Assembly (NCBI GenBank): GCA_014529385.2
Contig: CM043961.1
Span: forward strand, 14,894,978 to 14,958,977
DNA from: Adiantum capillus-veneris
Lineage: Eukaryota; Streptophyta; Polypodiopsida; Polypodiales; Pteridaceae
Direction: 5' to 3'
DNA: 64,000 bases
In this document: positions 1-11,440 of the stretch, piece by piece
Position numbering within the stretch: position 1 is the first letter of the stretch
How the letters are laid out: each line of letters starts with the position of its first letter
Program-made: the position numbers and the translations under genes
Notes under the pieces: generated by a model
The model's database searches: none
Seen by the model: only the letters and a program-made list of their open reading frames with translations
What the model was told of the DNA's origin: nothing

Positions 1-1206
1 GGAAGAGGAACCAAGAAGGGCTCGACCACAACTAGCCACACCTGTACCAGCCATCCAAAGGAATCAGCAACAGGAAGTGACTGAAGATCAGCAAGACCTA
101 CTCAACCGAGTCACCATTCAGTAAGAGAATCTTTCACTACATCTAGTGCAGCAATTGCATGCACCTGTAAGAAATCTAGAGCAAGGAAGAGGGCAGCAAA
201 GACAGAATCAAGACTACCATTGTTACAACTGTGGAGAGGATGGACATGGCATGTAGTATTGTCCTCATCCAAGAAGTCATAACTTCAATAGAGGAGGAAG
301 ACAAAATCAGATCTCGCCACCAAAGGTGAGACCACCACCATCCAGGAAACCAGGGCCGATTCCACCGGTCCAAACCCTTCAACCGCCCATACAACCACCA
401 CCACCATTGCAACCTCTCATTCCACTACTACATCCACCACTTGCTAGAAACCAAGCAGTAAGTGTCATCAACCTTGAAGCTAAAGGGAACAAAAAAGTAG
501 AAGAGCGTGTCAAAGAGGACAAAAGAAAAGGAAAATTTGAAGAGGTGGATGCCGTGGGAGTGAAGTGCGCCAGGCACGAAGAGGCCTCTCAAAGGGAAAG
601 GCAAGTCTAGCAAGCATGCGTCTAAGCCTCAACGGAAGATGGACATCGTGGATTTTTCATTGGGTGAGTATGGTAAACCATATGACCTAGTTCAAGATGT
701 ATTAATGTAGGGTCCCAAAATAACATGGCACCAATTACTCCATCTTGCATCAAGAATGAGGAGACAATGGACGAGGATGGTAAGTACAAGGAAGTCAAGA
801 CCAAGGATAGCTGGGGCTATCTCTGGGAGGAATCTTGATGACATCCTACCTGTCATGGATGCTCCAATCAAGGGGCAACATATCTCAAACATCTACATAG
901 ATGGTGGCACACAAATATGTATCATGAGTGAGAAAATGATGCACATCTAGGCCTAGAGGTAAGTAGGCCTGCACCCTGCCGTGCTAAAATGGCAAATAAT
1001 GTCAAAGTGAAGTGCGTAGGCATTGTGAATGCACTCAAGGTGAAGGCATTCAACACACAAGTGGAGGTAGACATTTTTGTCATGCCGCACAAAGGGCAGG
1101 ACTACCCTATCATTCTTGGAAGACCATGGCTCATGGCTATGGAGGCTAAGCATGACTGAAGTACTGGAATGATCCAGATGAAGGTTGCTAAGGGAAAAGT
1201 CCATAT
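1..1206 (+). pseudogene. gypsy gag C-terminus with CCHC zinc knuckle, and aspartic protease
   Basis: Near 221-262 the translation gives a CCHC knuckle, Cys-X2-Cys-X4-His-X4-Cys (NCGEDGHGM then a stop then YCPHP), the nucleic-acid-binding end of Gag. A Pro-rich linker follows (326-440). At about 880-950 the protease active-site region reads IDGGTQICIMSE, matching the D-[ST/G]-G motif of retropepsins; this enzyme cuts the polyprotein in the virus-like particle. Stops at about 235, 708 and three just after 947 break the frame; each sits where Gln would be expected, so I read them as C-to-T changes. A further protease flap and LGRPWL-like region (about 1111-1135, ILGRPWLMAM) follows. Confidence 0.85.
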
Positions 1207-1289
1207 TCTACAACATGAAGATTGAGAAGCAACACAGCATGATCTTGTAGGAATCAAAAGATGTATTTAACAATGACTCTTCGACCACT

Positions 1290-2500
1290 TTGGGAGAAGA
1301 GACGACACCAACTGAAGAGAGTGACGGTAGAATCAAAGTGATGGGAGTCATCCTCAGAGACCCAAAGAGATTGACACAATCTGAACCACCACCGGAGAAC
1401 CAAGAGGGACCATTAGGTACACAACCCCTGGTGGATACAAGTAAGTTACATCGGATGCTCTCTAGTGAGTTAGCTAGTGAAAAGAGAGAAGAATACATCT
1501 CTATGCTAGGTAAATTCACCACAATGTTCATTGACGGTTATGACAAGATCACAGGGATCACAGTGGTGGAACACCGCATAAGACTCAAGGAAGGAAGTAA
1601 GCCTGTAGTGAAAAAGCTCAAAATGCTTGAGGTAGTTCAGCAAGAAGTGTTTCTCAAAGAGGTAAGGAATTTACTACAGGAAAGTTTCATTTATCCCGTC
1701 AAGGACTCAAAGTGGGTCTCTCCAGTGGTAGTCACACCAAAGAAGAACGGTAAGTGGAGGGTTTGTGTAGACTACAAACCTCTCAACGCAGCAACAAAGA
1801 GGGATCATTTTTCCTTCCCATTCCAAGATGAGATTCTCAAGAAGGTAGCAGTTCATGAGTGCTACACAATATGTGATGGCTAATCAGGCTACCTCCAGAT
1901 TAGCATTGCAAAAGAAAACCACAAAAGACAACCTTCATAACACCATGGGGATGTTTTGCTTATAGGGTGATGCCTTTTTTGTCTCACCAACACTTTGGCC
2001 ACATTCCAACACTATGAAACTTTTGTCTTCCAGCCATACTTTGGTAAGTCAATACGGGTTTTCATAGATGATTTCTGCATCTACAGTTCTCGCTCCCTCC
2101 AGTTGCGCAAGGTATATGATGGCCTGGCTAGGCTGCAAACCTTGTGCTGCCAGCTTAACGTAGATAGGTGTCACATTGGTGAAACCAAGGTCACTCTTCT
2201 CAACCATGTAATTTCAGAAAAAGGAATTGAGGCTGACCCTAGCAAGATTCAAGCTTTAGTATCTTTGTAATCACCCACCACAGCTAATCAATTGGTCTCT
2301 TTCCTTTAGAAGGTAAGGTATTTGAGCAAGTTCATTCACTTGCTCTCTCAAGCGGTTCTCCCTCTACAACAAGTCACCCATAGAGATGTCTTCTTATGGA
2401 GTGAAGAAAATGAGCAACAGTTTAGTGAAGTGAAAAAGATCTTGGATACACTTCCCATCATTGCATCCCTTATGTTAATCCCTATGTAGGAAGTGATACA
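1290..2500 (+). pseudogene. gypsy reverse transcriptase (degenerate)
   Basis: The N-terminal RT region lies in frame from 1290 to 1883 and includes SPVVVTPKKNGKWRVCVDYK (about 1718-1777), a hallmark of Ty3/gypsy RT, then the NAATKRDHFSFPFQDEIL segment. At 1881 the DGYSGY motif has TAA in place of Tyr; this is one stop not explained by C-to-T. A frameshift follows at about 1920-1990. The palm motif is recognisable as FIDDFCIYS near 2062-2088. The SPTTANQL region is interrupted by another stop at 2268. The gene would copy the element RNA into cDNA but cannot be translated as it stands. Confidence 0.9.
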
Positions 2501-2515
2501 CTTGGAGCCGTACTA

Positions 2516-3376
2516 ATGCAGAAGGACCCCAAAACCTCTTTCATGCCTCCTATCTACTTCTCTAGTTGCGTCCTGACCCCATCAAAAAAAGGATTCACCG
2601 TGGTAGAGCACATGGTGCTTGCATTGATGTTTGCCACTACAATTTTCCGCTCTTATCTATTGCCTAGACCCTTTGTAATTCTAACAATGGAAGAGGTTTT
2701 TCCGTATGTGATGCAACACATGGATGTCTCATCTAGAATTTATAAGTGGCTTGCTAGATTACAAGAGTTCGATTACACTATGAGAGTGGAGAACTCCACC
2801 AGGGCTAGTCTAGCAAGTATTTTTACTCATCATCATTATGAGAAGAAGCTAAAGGTCAACACAGAAGGCAAAGGAGTGACACCAATGGTGGAAGTTCCTA
2901 AGCTAGAAGGAGCTCACTCTCTTTTCTTTGATGGAGCTTACAAAAGAACAGTGGACGAGGTTGTAGCTCGCATCATCATCTACAATGAGCAAAAGGAAAA
3001 GGTATTCTCTATTGGACAGCTACTACACTCCCACTCCAACAACGAAGCAGAGTACGTGGCCTTGATTTTTGGTTTAGAACAATGTATTTTGCAAGGGATT
3101 TAGCACCTAAATGTGTTTGATGATTCCATAATCTTGATTAAGCAAATGAATGGAACTTGGGTTTGTAAAAATCAGGTTTTACTTGATGAATTACGCCAAG
3201 TTAAGGATCTGTTAAGGAAGTTTGGAAGAGTGAAATTATTCTATGTCCCTAGGGTAGAAAATCAAGAAGCAGATGCTCTAGCTAAGGAAAGAATACAAGA
3301 CGTTCCCATAGGAGCAATCAAGCTGAAGTTGTCCGATCCCTCTTCCAGGCTAGAAATGCTATGCTTGATATCATGA
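2516..3376 (+). pseudogene. gypsy RT thumb/RNase H and second RNase H-like domain
   Basis: The 2516-3103 segment carries the RT connection/RNase H region (FTVVEHMVLALMFATTIFRS, then KWLARLQEFDYTM). It continues into an archaeal-type RNase H domain starting FFDGAYKRTVDEV near 2925, with HSHSNNEAEYVALIFGLE near 3028. The same frame continues from 3113 after a single TAG at about 3101-3103, which sits where Gln would fit. The domain ends with YVPRVENQEADALAKE near 3241-3290. The arrangement with a second RNase H is typical of plant Tat/Ogre-like gypsy elements. Function would be removal of RNA from the RNA:DNA hybrid. Confidence 0.88.
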
Positions 3377-4620
3377 GCTTTTTAGATACTACAGAATTGT
3401 CTAAAGGGTATATAAAGGGCCACAAACAATGTCTTGTCCCGAAAGGCAACAAGATACCGCCTTATAAACAACACCTTGTACTGCAAGGGCTAAGACAAAA
3501 TTCTCAGGCGAGTGCCAATCTCCAATGAAATCACAGAGGTAATCTCAAGTTTCCATGATGGTGTTTGTGGCGGCCACTTTTCCCTAGATATTACTAGTAG
3601 GAAGATTCTATAGGCAGGATTCTCTTGGCCTAGTTTAAACATGGATGTGCATCATTGGTGTAAAACATGCAAAGCTTGTCAAGTATCCAGTGATCGAACA
3701 CTAATATATGAGCCACAGACTCCTATCATCTCATATGACCCGTTTGAGAAGTGGGAAATAGATGCAATTGGTCCTTTTCTAAGGGCCCATTCAGGTAAAC
3801 TGTACATTCTAGCTGGTATAGACTACATGACCCGATGGGCGGAAGCAGTAGCCTCCACACGCATTACGGCCCAAGAAGTGGTGAAGTTCATATTTGACCA
3901 CATTTGTTGCTGCTTTGGCACACCTCTAAAAATAATATTTGATAGAGGGCCAGGTTTCGGAGGGAACTTGGTGGGAGAACTGATGAAAAAACTAGGTATC
4001 ACACGCCGACACTCAACTCCATACTACCCACACTGCAATGGTCTAGTGAAAAAGGTGAACGGCATGATCTATAAAATCATCACAAAGGAGGTGAATAACC
4101 ACACAAGTGATTGGGATAAGCATCTCATGGCCGCTCTTTGGGCCTATCGCACGACATTTCAAACATCACTAGGTTTCACCCCTTTTCATCTAGTGTATGG
4201 AAAAGAGGCCATTCTACCCATCGAGGTACAGATAGCCAGCTTGTGAGTCATGGCTAGTCAGTTATAGTGCCCAATTGCCCATCTCCTCAACCACATTTTT
4301 GATCTAGAAAGGCTTCAATTATACATGGAAGATGAGATCAACCACTAGGCAATGCAAGCAGAACAACACTGACTCACATTCAATCAAGGGCTTGAGGAAA
4401 AAGGTTTAAAGAAAGGCATGTTAGTATTGAGATATGACAATAGATTCGACACTAGGAAAGATAAGAAGTTTCAGCCGACATGAGAAGGGCCATTCATTAT
4501 CAAAAAGTGATAGACCAATGGTAGTTATACAAATTAATGGAAGCAGATGGTCGAATTCACAAGACCAGAGTCAATGGATGGAGGCTAAAAAGGTACTTCT
4601 TAAGGTTTGATCAAGAGTTC
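3377..4620 (+). pseudogene. gypsy integrase (catalytic Glu lost)
   Basis: A zinc-binding N-terminal region covers about 3540-3690 (FHDGVCGGHFSLD, then CKTCKACQ) with a TAG at about 3611 where Gln is expected. The core catalytic domain runs from KWEIDAIGPF (about 3752) through FDRGPGFGGN (about 3940) to NGLVKKVNGM (about 4038). The two Asp are present, but the last motif, NG[QA]xE+VN in relatives, has Lys in place of catalytic Glu and Leu in place of Gln, so this copy could not integrate. YGKEAILPIEVQIASL ends the clear core at 4246. A degraded C-terminal region reaches about 4600 with several stops. Confidence 0.9.
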
Positions 4621-4634
4621 ATGCTAGATATTCT

Positions 4635-4644
4635 AGAGGAGGGA
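4635..4644 (+). other. polypurine tract of the gypsy element
   Basis: The purine run AGAGGAGGGA lies immediately after the decayed integrase tail, where the plus-strand primer is expected. The 3' LTR probably starts just after it, but its far end could not be fixed because no second LTR copy is in the window. Confidence 0.5.
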
Positions 4645-4892
4645 TAACCTTCCAACTGCGCTTCTAGAGAATCAGAAGCATATCTAGAGTCATGAATGCC
4701 TCTAGCCAGAAGGGCAGGGCTAATGACAACCGGCTTTTGAATCCGCGACCGTGGGATCAAACCCACTCCAAGAGCATGAAATAAAAGTAAAAAAACATTT
4801 TTTGTGGGTTCCTGCATGCCGCCACCTCTCTCCTTGACTAGCACTCACAGAGGGGGCCACCAAGCATGGCACCACCCTCCCCCTCTCCTCCA

Positions 4893-4895
<3 letters not shown>

Positions 4896-4971
<76 letters not shown>

Positions 4972-4994
4972 GTCAACCGGGGGGGGGGGGGGGG
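4896..4994. repeat. (CT)n microsatellite followed by G16
   Basis: About 37 CT units at 4896-4969, a short spacer, then 16 consecutive G at 4979-4994. It is the first of three long CT tracts within 700 bp. Confidence 0.97.
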
Positions 4995-5273
4995 TGGGCC
5001 GGGCATGAGCAAAGCTCTCTCTCTTTCTATCTCGTTCCCCACCCATGCCCACATGCCTCTCTCTTTCTCTCGTTGACTCTTGCTCTCTCTCCCTCTTCCC
5101 TATGTCGACAGCCGGCTCCAGCCCGAAGTCATAATCTCTTTCTCTAATTATTTACACACACTCCCTCACCTCCCCATCTCTCATCCTCAGCCTCTCTCTC
5201 CCCATCACTAGCTCTCTCACCCTCATTCAGTCTCTCTCTCTCTCCTTTCCTGTATCAGCACCACGCAGCGAAA

Positions 5274-5375
<102 letters not shown>

Positions 5376-5498
5376 TCCCACACACACCCATACAAACACT
5401 CTCCCTCCCTCTCTCCCCATCTCTTGCTCACTCCCAATCCCTCTCTCTCTCTCTCTTGTTCAAACCATAGTCTCTCTCTCACTCCCGTTCTCTGTGTT

Positions 5499-5622
<124 letters not shown>

Positions 5623-6594
5623 TTGCGGACACAATCACACACACAGACAACCCCATATACACACCCAGACACACTCCCTCACTCTCTCTCTCACCCATCT
5701 CTCGCTCTATCTCCATCCCTGTCTCTCTTTCAGTTAAAAATATCTCTCTCGCTCTCTTTCCATACACACATACACACTCATATGTACAGTGCACACATAC
5801 ATGCATGCACACATTCAAACAACTACATGCACACCATACTCTTGCACAAGAAGAGAAGACCGAAGGAGTTCAGCATCGACGCCCCCAAAAAAAAAAAAAA
5901 GAACGACCAAATTACGCGATGGAAACAACGAATCAAGAAATGGCACCGAAGGCATGCCATGGCCGGCCCCGAAAGTGACAAATGTGCTATAGTGACGCAC
6001 CAGCAAAGCCCGCCATTCACCGATATCTCGTCCATGATGCATCTCCATAGTAAGCATCCATAGGGTAGCCTATTTTTCCGTTTTCAAGCTGTATAAAAAA
6101 CCAATTTTATATTGCCACCTCTCTCAGCTAGGTGATGGTCACAAAGGCCAACCTAGGAGATATCATTTTTAAGTTCTTCTAAAAATAAAGTAAGGGTCAA
6201 CCATCTAGGACCCCCGGCTCCTTGCTTTGTCTCTCTTGATTAGGGCCCTAACCTAATCAGATTATCCTAAACTAATGCAGCCTGCACCTATAAAAAAATA
6301 ACATTGAGAGGTCCCTATCAGGGGCAGCACTTGGGAGACAACACTTGAGAAGGAAGCCATACACACACCATGACTCCAAGGGTCACATTGGTGTGACCTG
6401 CACCACGGTGTTGTTGTGCAATTTTCAAGTAATGATGCTTTGAGGGTGCGAAGTCCTTTGGCAATCAAACGTGTAGAGAAACCGTTTTTGAACTTCACAA
6501 GCTTGCTATGGATGGGAGGGTTTTAATGTCTCTAAGCTTCGTGGCAAGGGGAATAAAGCTGGCCTTAAGCAAGAGTGGAGAGCTGTAGCAGGCA

Positions 6595-6910
6595 CGGGGT
6601 GGAGAGGTGAGCTATGGAGTGAAGAGCTATGGGATGGAGAGCTTCAAGAGAGCTACAGAGTGGAGAGGAGATCTAAGGAGTGGAGAGCTACAGGAGAGCT
6701 ACGGAGTGGAGAGGAGGGCTATGGAGTCGAGAGCTATGGGGGGGAGAGCTACAACAAAGCTATGGAGTGGACCTGCAACAAAGAGAGGGAAGGAGGAGGA
6801 GTGTGTGTTGAAAAGTAGGAGGAGAGAGAAGAGAGAGGGAGAGGAGTGAGAGAGAGAAGGAGGCAGAGAGTGTGTTGAAAAGCAAGAGAGAGAGAGAGAG
6901 AGAGTGAGAG
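6595..6910 (+). repeat. GA-rich minisatellite, GAGCTATGGAGTG-type units
   Basis: Variants of GAGCTAyrGAGTGGAGAG recur at about 20-40 base spacing from 6595 to about 6770, then decay into AGAG-rich sequence to about 6910. Translations of it are repetitive and not treated as genes. Confidence 0.75.
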
Positions 6911-7582
6911 ATTTTGGTGGGAAATAAGAAAAGGTAGAAAGTTTTATATTTTGCAGGTCTAGTAGTGAGATTTTGAGAGAGAAAGTTGATTTTTGGGTAT
7001 ACATATAGATTGGGAAGATGTTTTCAGAAAAAGTGAGGTTTGTTTATATTCTTTTTTGGAAAAAGTGTTTTTTTTGCGTTGAGGCTATGGACGCCCTTGA
7101 TGATGTGGCAAAACAAAGGTGGCGAGGGTAGTTATTGTCATAAGGACCACCACTCTTTTGGGTAGAGAGATCATGTACCTATCCTCCCTCCCTAGCCTCT
7201 ATTTCAACCTACAAAAAGCCTATGACAGCCCCAAAAAAAACCTATGAGAATACCCTCATTCAATGGCCTTGTCTCCTAAATCATACACATTTCAAGCCTT
7301 AATTCCTTAAAATTAGGGATCCTTACAAGGCTCTTTTGGGGTTCTTACTTTTAGGTAAAAATGTCATTTTCAAAGTACTAGGAATCATTTCATTTTATAT
7401 ACATTTCATCAAAAACATAGTACCAAAAGATATTGAAAATCAAAGGTCATAATGTCAGAACGTGGCCTTCTCTCTCTTTACGCCGAAATTGCGGTGCGGT
7501 AATAGTCGCAGTAATATCTGCGGTAAAGGTTGTGGTAATGCTTGCAGTAATAGGCGCGGAATAAAGATTTTTCAAACTTTTT

Positions 7583-7590
7583 TATAAATA
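7583..7590 (+). promoter_or_regulatory. TATA box of the 9.4-10.8 kb gene
   Basis: TATAAATA followed by a GC-rich stretch. About 30 bp downstream a transcribed leader would start, ending at a good splice donor (GTAAGT, about 7784) after a TC-rich untranslated region. Confidence 0.6.
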
Positions 7591-7804
7591 GGGGCACCAG
7601 TGTGCCCCGCCAAGTTCAAAACCCTAAATTTTAAATTTCATCGTCTTCTTCACAGAAGCCCAAAGCAAGAACCTCACAAGCTTTAGCTCTTACACCCTTG
7701 CTACCTACTCTTCTACTCTCCACCATCTCTGCTCTTCCATCTATACTCTCCTACCCTCTCCCAACAAGCTCTTCAATTCCATGTAAGTTTTCTTGTTATG
7801 TTTC

Positions 7805-8035
7805 TTGTTTTTTACACACTCATACAAACGCATACACACACATGCATACACACGCATATACACACACATTCATACACACGCACAAGTTAACACGCATACA
7901 AATACACATACACATGCATACGTTAACACGCATGCAAATACACATACACATGCACAAGCTAACACGCATGCAAATACACATACGCACACACATGCATATG
8001 TTAATTTAAGTTATGCATTAGTATGTGCATACACT
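7805..8035. repeat. CA-rich degenerate microsatellite (CACATGCATACA units)
   Basis: Imperfect ACACGCATACA/ACACATGCATACA units run without a coding signature and lead directly into the palindromic field. They lie in the presumed first intron. Confidence 0.85.
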
Positions 8036-9005
8036 AATTAGTGTGTGATTACACACACTAATTAGTGTGTGCATTACTCTAATGCACATACTAATTAGTG
8101 CGTGATTACACACACTAATAGTGTGTTTACATACACTACTTAATGTGTTCTTTACACACACTAATTAGTATATGCATTATTCTAATACACACACTAATTA
8201 GTGTAAGTAAGGACACACCAATTAGTGTGTGCACATGTTAAACTTAACACTTACTTGCAAAACCTAAACTTAACACACACTAATTAGTGTGTGATTAGTG
8301 TGTACATTGGCCGATGCACACACTAATTAGTGTGTGATTAGTGTGTGCATTGGCCAATGTGATTGTCCAATGCACACACTAATTAGTGTTTGTTAACACA
8401 CATTAATTAGTGTGGCCAATGTGATTGGCCAATGCACACACTAATTAGTGTGTGCATTGGTCAATCACATTGGCCAATGCACAAACTAATTGGTACAATG
8501 TGATTGGCCAATGCACACACTAATTACTGTGTGTTAATTAACACACAATAATTGGTGTGTGTTAATTAACACACACTAATTAGTGTGTGCATTGGCCAAT
8601 TGGTGTGTGTTAATTAACACACACTAATTAGTGTGTGATTAGTGTGTGCATTGATCAATCACATTGGCCAATTAGTGTGTGTTAACACACACTAATTAGT
8701 GTATGCATTGGCCAATCACATTGACCAATGCACACACTAACACACACTAATTAGTGTGTGATTAGTGTGTGCATCGGCCAATCACACAAGCCAATGCACA
8801 CACTAATTAGTGTGTGTGTGTGTGTGCACAAGCCAATGCACACACTAATTAGTGTGTGATTAGTGTGTGCATTGGCCACTAATTAACACACACTAATTAG
8901 TGTATGATTAGTGTGTGCATTGGCCAATGTACACACTAATTAGTGTGTGTTCATGTCAATTACACACTAATTAGTGTGTACTGTCAATTACACACACTAA
9001 TTATG
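8030..9005. repeat. field of short palindromes: CACACTAATTAGTGTG and CATTGGCCAATG
   Basis: Almost 1 kb is built from two perfect palindromes used over and over: ACACACTAATTAGTGTGT, and CATTGGCCAATG or variants such as CAATGTGATTGGCCAATG. They occur singly, fused and in mixed order at irregular spacing, so this is not a simple tandem repeat. TAATTA and CCAAT/ATTGG cores recur throughout. The position is between the donor at about 7784 and the coding start at 9364, that is, in a leader or first intron. Confidence 0.95.
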
Positions 9006-9363
9006 TTAAATTAAACACTAATCAACACAAAAACATAGACATACCTCCATGATTAAGTCGTATGTGACGTATTAGGCCCCACTCGCCGTTCAAGTGATCG
9101 CACAATTGGTCACACTAATCATAAACACAATAATCTCTTATTAGCCAATACACACACTGATACCTTATTAGCACTCAAGGATTTGCAAGGTTCTTTTATA
9201 AGTTTTAGACACACCTTGGATTCTTTCCACATTGGATTCTTTCAACATTGGATACTATAAAGAATCCAATGTTAAAATTTCCAATGTTTGAAAAAAATCA
9301 ATGTGTAAATTTTTAATCATATATTCCAATTTTTATTAGCGAGTTCAATCTTTGTCGCAATAA

Positions 9364-10841
9364 ATGCAGACCATGTCTTCCTCTTCCACACCACGCTTTT
9401 GCAACATTGAAGAGTTTATGGTGGACGGGATGTCATATCTCGACGCTCTCTCTGCCTGTCATTCACAGTCGTCGCCTCAGCAGTCATCATCAAGGTTCGA
9501 CTGGTTTCGAGACGCTCTTGGTGCGTCCGCTGCCGTACCTGTGAATGATCCAGATGTGGAGAGGGCATTGTTTCTTCGGGCTGAGTGGTTAGGTTCGCAG
9601 CAGACCCTTATGCAGTTCTATTCACCGGTGCAGCTAGAAACGTTTGGATTATCTGAGGTCTCTACTCCGATTGGTGGCACTCCGTACTTGTAGAGTTTTC
9701 CACATACAGATCCAGGTTCATCTTTTCCTTCACAGGGTCCGATGTCGTTGGGTGCGACGCCACAGGGTCCGATGCCACGGGCGTCCACCTATCCATCACC
9801 TATCCCACCTTCTGTCCCAGATTTACATCGGCGCTCTTCTGGCAGTCAGTGCGAGGGCAGCTCGCGCGCTAGCACTGGTCGATCTCGACGAGGGACCGGA
9901 GCTAGTTGTTGTTTTGGAGGGGGGGGAGTACTATAGATTCTCCTCCATAGTCACCGCTCCCTGCTCTAGCAGAAGATGAGGACCATGACATGCCTGCATG
10001 AGATGCTTGCGGGTTATACTACCAGGTTCATAGAGGAGGTATGGTGGATCTCGGGACAACGCAGGGCAGGAGATTCCGCACACACGTCAACCAATTAATC
10101 CACTCCACATATATCAATTGTTTTCTCAAATTTGATCAGCAGGATCTCTACAACCTCACATATATAGAGACAACCATGCACATGTGTTTCCCCAACCCTG
10201 AGGGGAAACAATTCTCAAGGCAATGGTTGCAAGAGCATGTCAAAACATTTCTCAAGAACAAAAAATCTAGTGTGAGGAGAGCTGCAAAGAAGACAATGGA
10301 GTCTCCTGAGCACAGCTATCGACCAGGAAATGTCCATGATGTGGAGTGGGAGACAGCTATGGAAGAGAAAGAGTATGAAAGGGCAACGGGCGCGAGGATG
10401 TATACGCGCCATGTTGAGGCCAGATCCCATCATACTCCTACACATTATGGTTCGGGAGGAAAAACGGCTTGGAAAGACAAATATGTAAGTAAAAATATTA
10501 GTTTTATTGTAAAAAACCTAATGTTTTTCATTTAATTAATTGGTTGCTATTTTTTTGTCAGTATAATATTACCATGAGTCACCCGACCAGAGATGTGCAA
10601 AGACATAGAGAGAACCATACCGAGTATCAAACTTGGTGTTGGTTGTTTGAAATCAAATGATCTCTCGAGAAGAGTTCAAAAATGCGTGCAAAAGTTTGCA
10701 ACATGTAAGTTTAATCTTATTTAAATGATCAAATTGTTGATTTTATATCAAATATTAAATAACAAAGTATTAATTGTTTATTTTTTTGGTTTTGCAGAGT
10801 GAGGTAGTTCCACGCAAAATGCCGCCTTCTACCCCATGAGA
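9364..10841 (+). CDS. unidentified TE-borne gene, three exons, decayed
   Basis: I do not recognise the family. The first exon opens at ATG 9364 or 9373 with a Ser-rich start (MSSSSTPRFCNIEEFM), then a Pro/Gln/Ser-rich and Arg/Ser-rich middle to about 9935. A shift of frame at about 10035 leads into a better structured part (10041-10483), rich in Lys/Arg and Trp (FPNPEGKQFSRQWLQEHVKT, then KNKKSSVRRAAKKTME). Splice sites are good: donor GTAAGT at about 10484, acceptor at 10560, donor GTAAGT at about 10707, acceptor at about 10798. The last exon is short and ends TGA at about 10839. A TAG at 9691 and a TGA near 10660 both fit decayed Gln/Arg codons. Basic stretches and context suggest a DNA-binding accessory protein of a transposon, which is inference. 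Confidence 0.5.
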
Positions 10842-10844
10842 AAA

Positions 10845-11440
10845 TTGCACACACGCGTTAGCGTTTTGGCCATGATCATCCTCTATTTTGTATACGTAGG
10901 ATTTTTTTTCCCTCTTTATGTAAATGCAATTACCTATCATTTTCTGGCTCAATGTATTGTCCAAGTGTATTTGCACTTATGTAAATAATGTTATCAATCA
11001 TTTTTTTGGCTCAATGTATTGTCCAATTGTACTTTGCTCAATTGATATTTTGTTGTAATATAATTGCTTGTAATTAATAATAATTTTGAAAAATATTTTA
11101 AATAAATAAAAAAATATATGACCTTTTGGATGGTCCTGCAAAGGATCATCCAAACGGTCATCTATTTTTTTATCATGAACCGGCACGCAGTAATGCTCGC
11201 GAAAATAGCATGGTGGTAATACTTGCGGATATGGTTGCAGTAATATGCACGGTAATAGCTGTGGGAATATAGTTGCTATGATTACCGCACACTTTACCGC
11301 TACACCATTACCGCAATCTTTGGCGCACGCTTTTCTGCGTATGGGAAATTTCACAATACAATTCTTTTTTTTTTTGTGCAGTAATGCGTGCGATAATACC
11401 GTGCATATGTTATAGTGAATATATATCATGAAATAGTGTC
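10845..11440. other. 3' flank and right end of the candidate element; no gene seen
   Basis: AT-rich sequence in which GGCTCAATGTATTGTCCAA is repeated about 77 bp apart (10948 and 11010), followed by the inverted GCGGTAAT-type cluster at 11175-11400. No supported coding region. Confidence 0.6.

Larger units (their letters stand above)
1..4644 (+). mobile_element. Ty3/gypsy LTR retrotransposon, internal region (decayed, 5' truncated by window)
   Basis: The order gag zinc knuckle, protease, reverse transcriptase, RNase H, integrase is that of the Ty3/gypsy group. All parts lie on the + strand but in shifting frames, with many stops, so the element is dead. The 5' LTR and most of gag lie before the window. 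The internal part ends at a purine-rich tract at about 4635-4644. Many of the stops stand where relatives carry Gln (for example at the start of the GPKITW motif near 710 and the three stops just after 947), fitting C-to-T decay. The SNNEAEY RNase H motif is typical of plant gypsy lineages. Confidence 0.93.
7475..11390 (+). mobile_element. candidate DNA element with GCGGTAAT-rich ends
   Basis: Both ends carry clustered variants of GCGGTAAT. On the left they lie at 7485-7570 (GTGCGGTAATAGTCGC and neighbours). On the right, inverted, they lie at 11175-11400, where the reverse complement reads GTGCGCCAAAGATTGCGGTA. The left outer end, ACGCCGAAATTGCGGTG, is similar to the right one, so these may be imperfect terminal inverted repeats with subterminal repeats. 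Between them are a TATA box, a palindrome-filled leader and one multi-exon gene. No recognised transposase was found, so the element may be non-autonomous. The family is not identified, and no target duplication is clear. Confidence 0.5.

Noticed and set aside
4690-4790. Possible second SINE (TTTGATCCCAC resembles a B box)
   Set aside because: The A-box-like sequence is on the wrong side and no flanking duplication was found.
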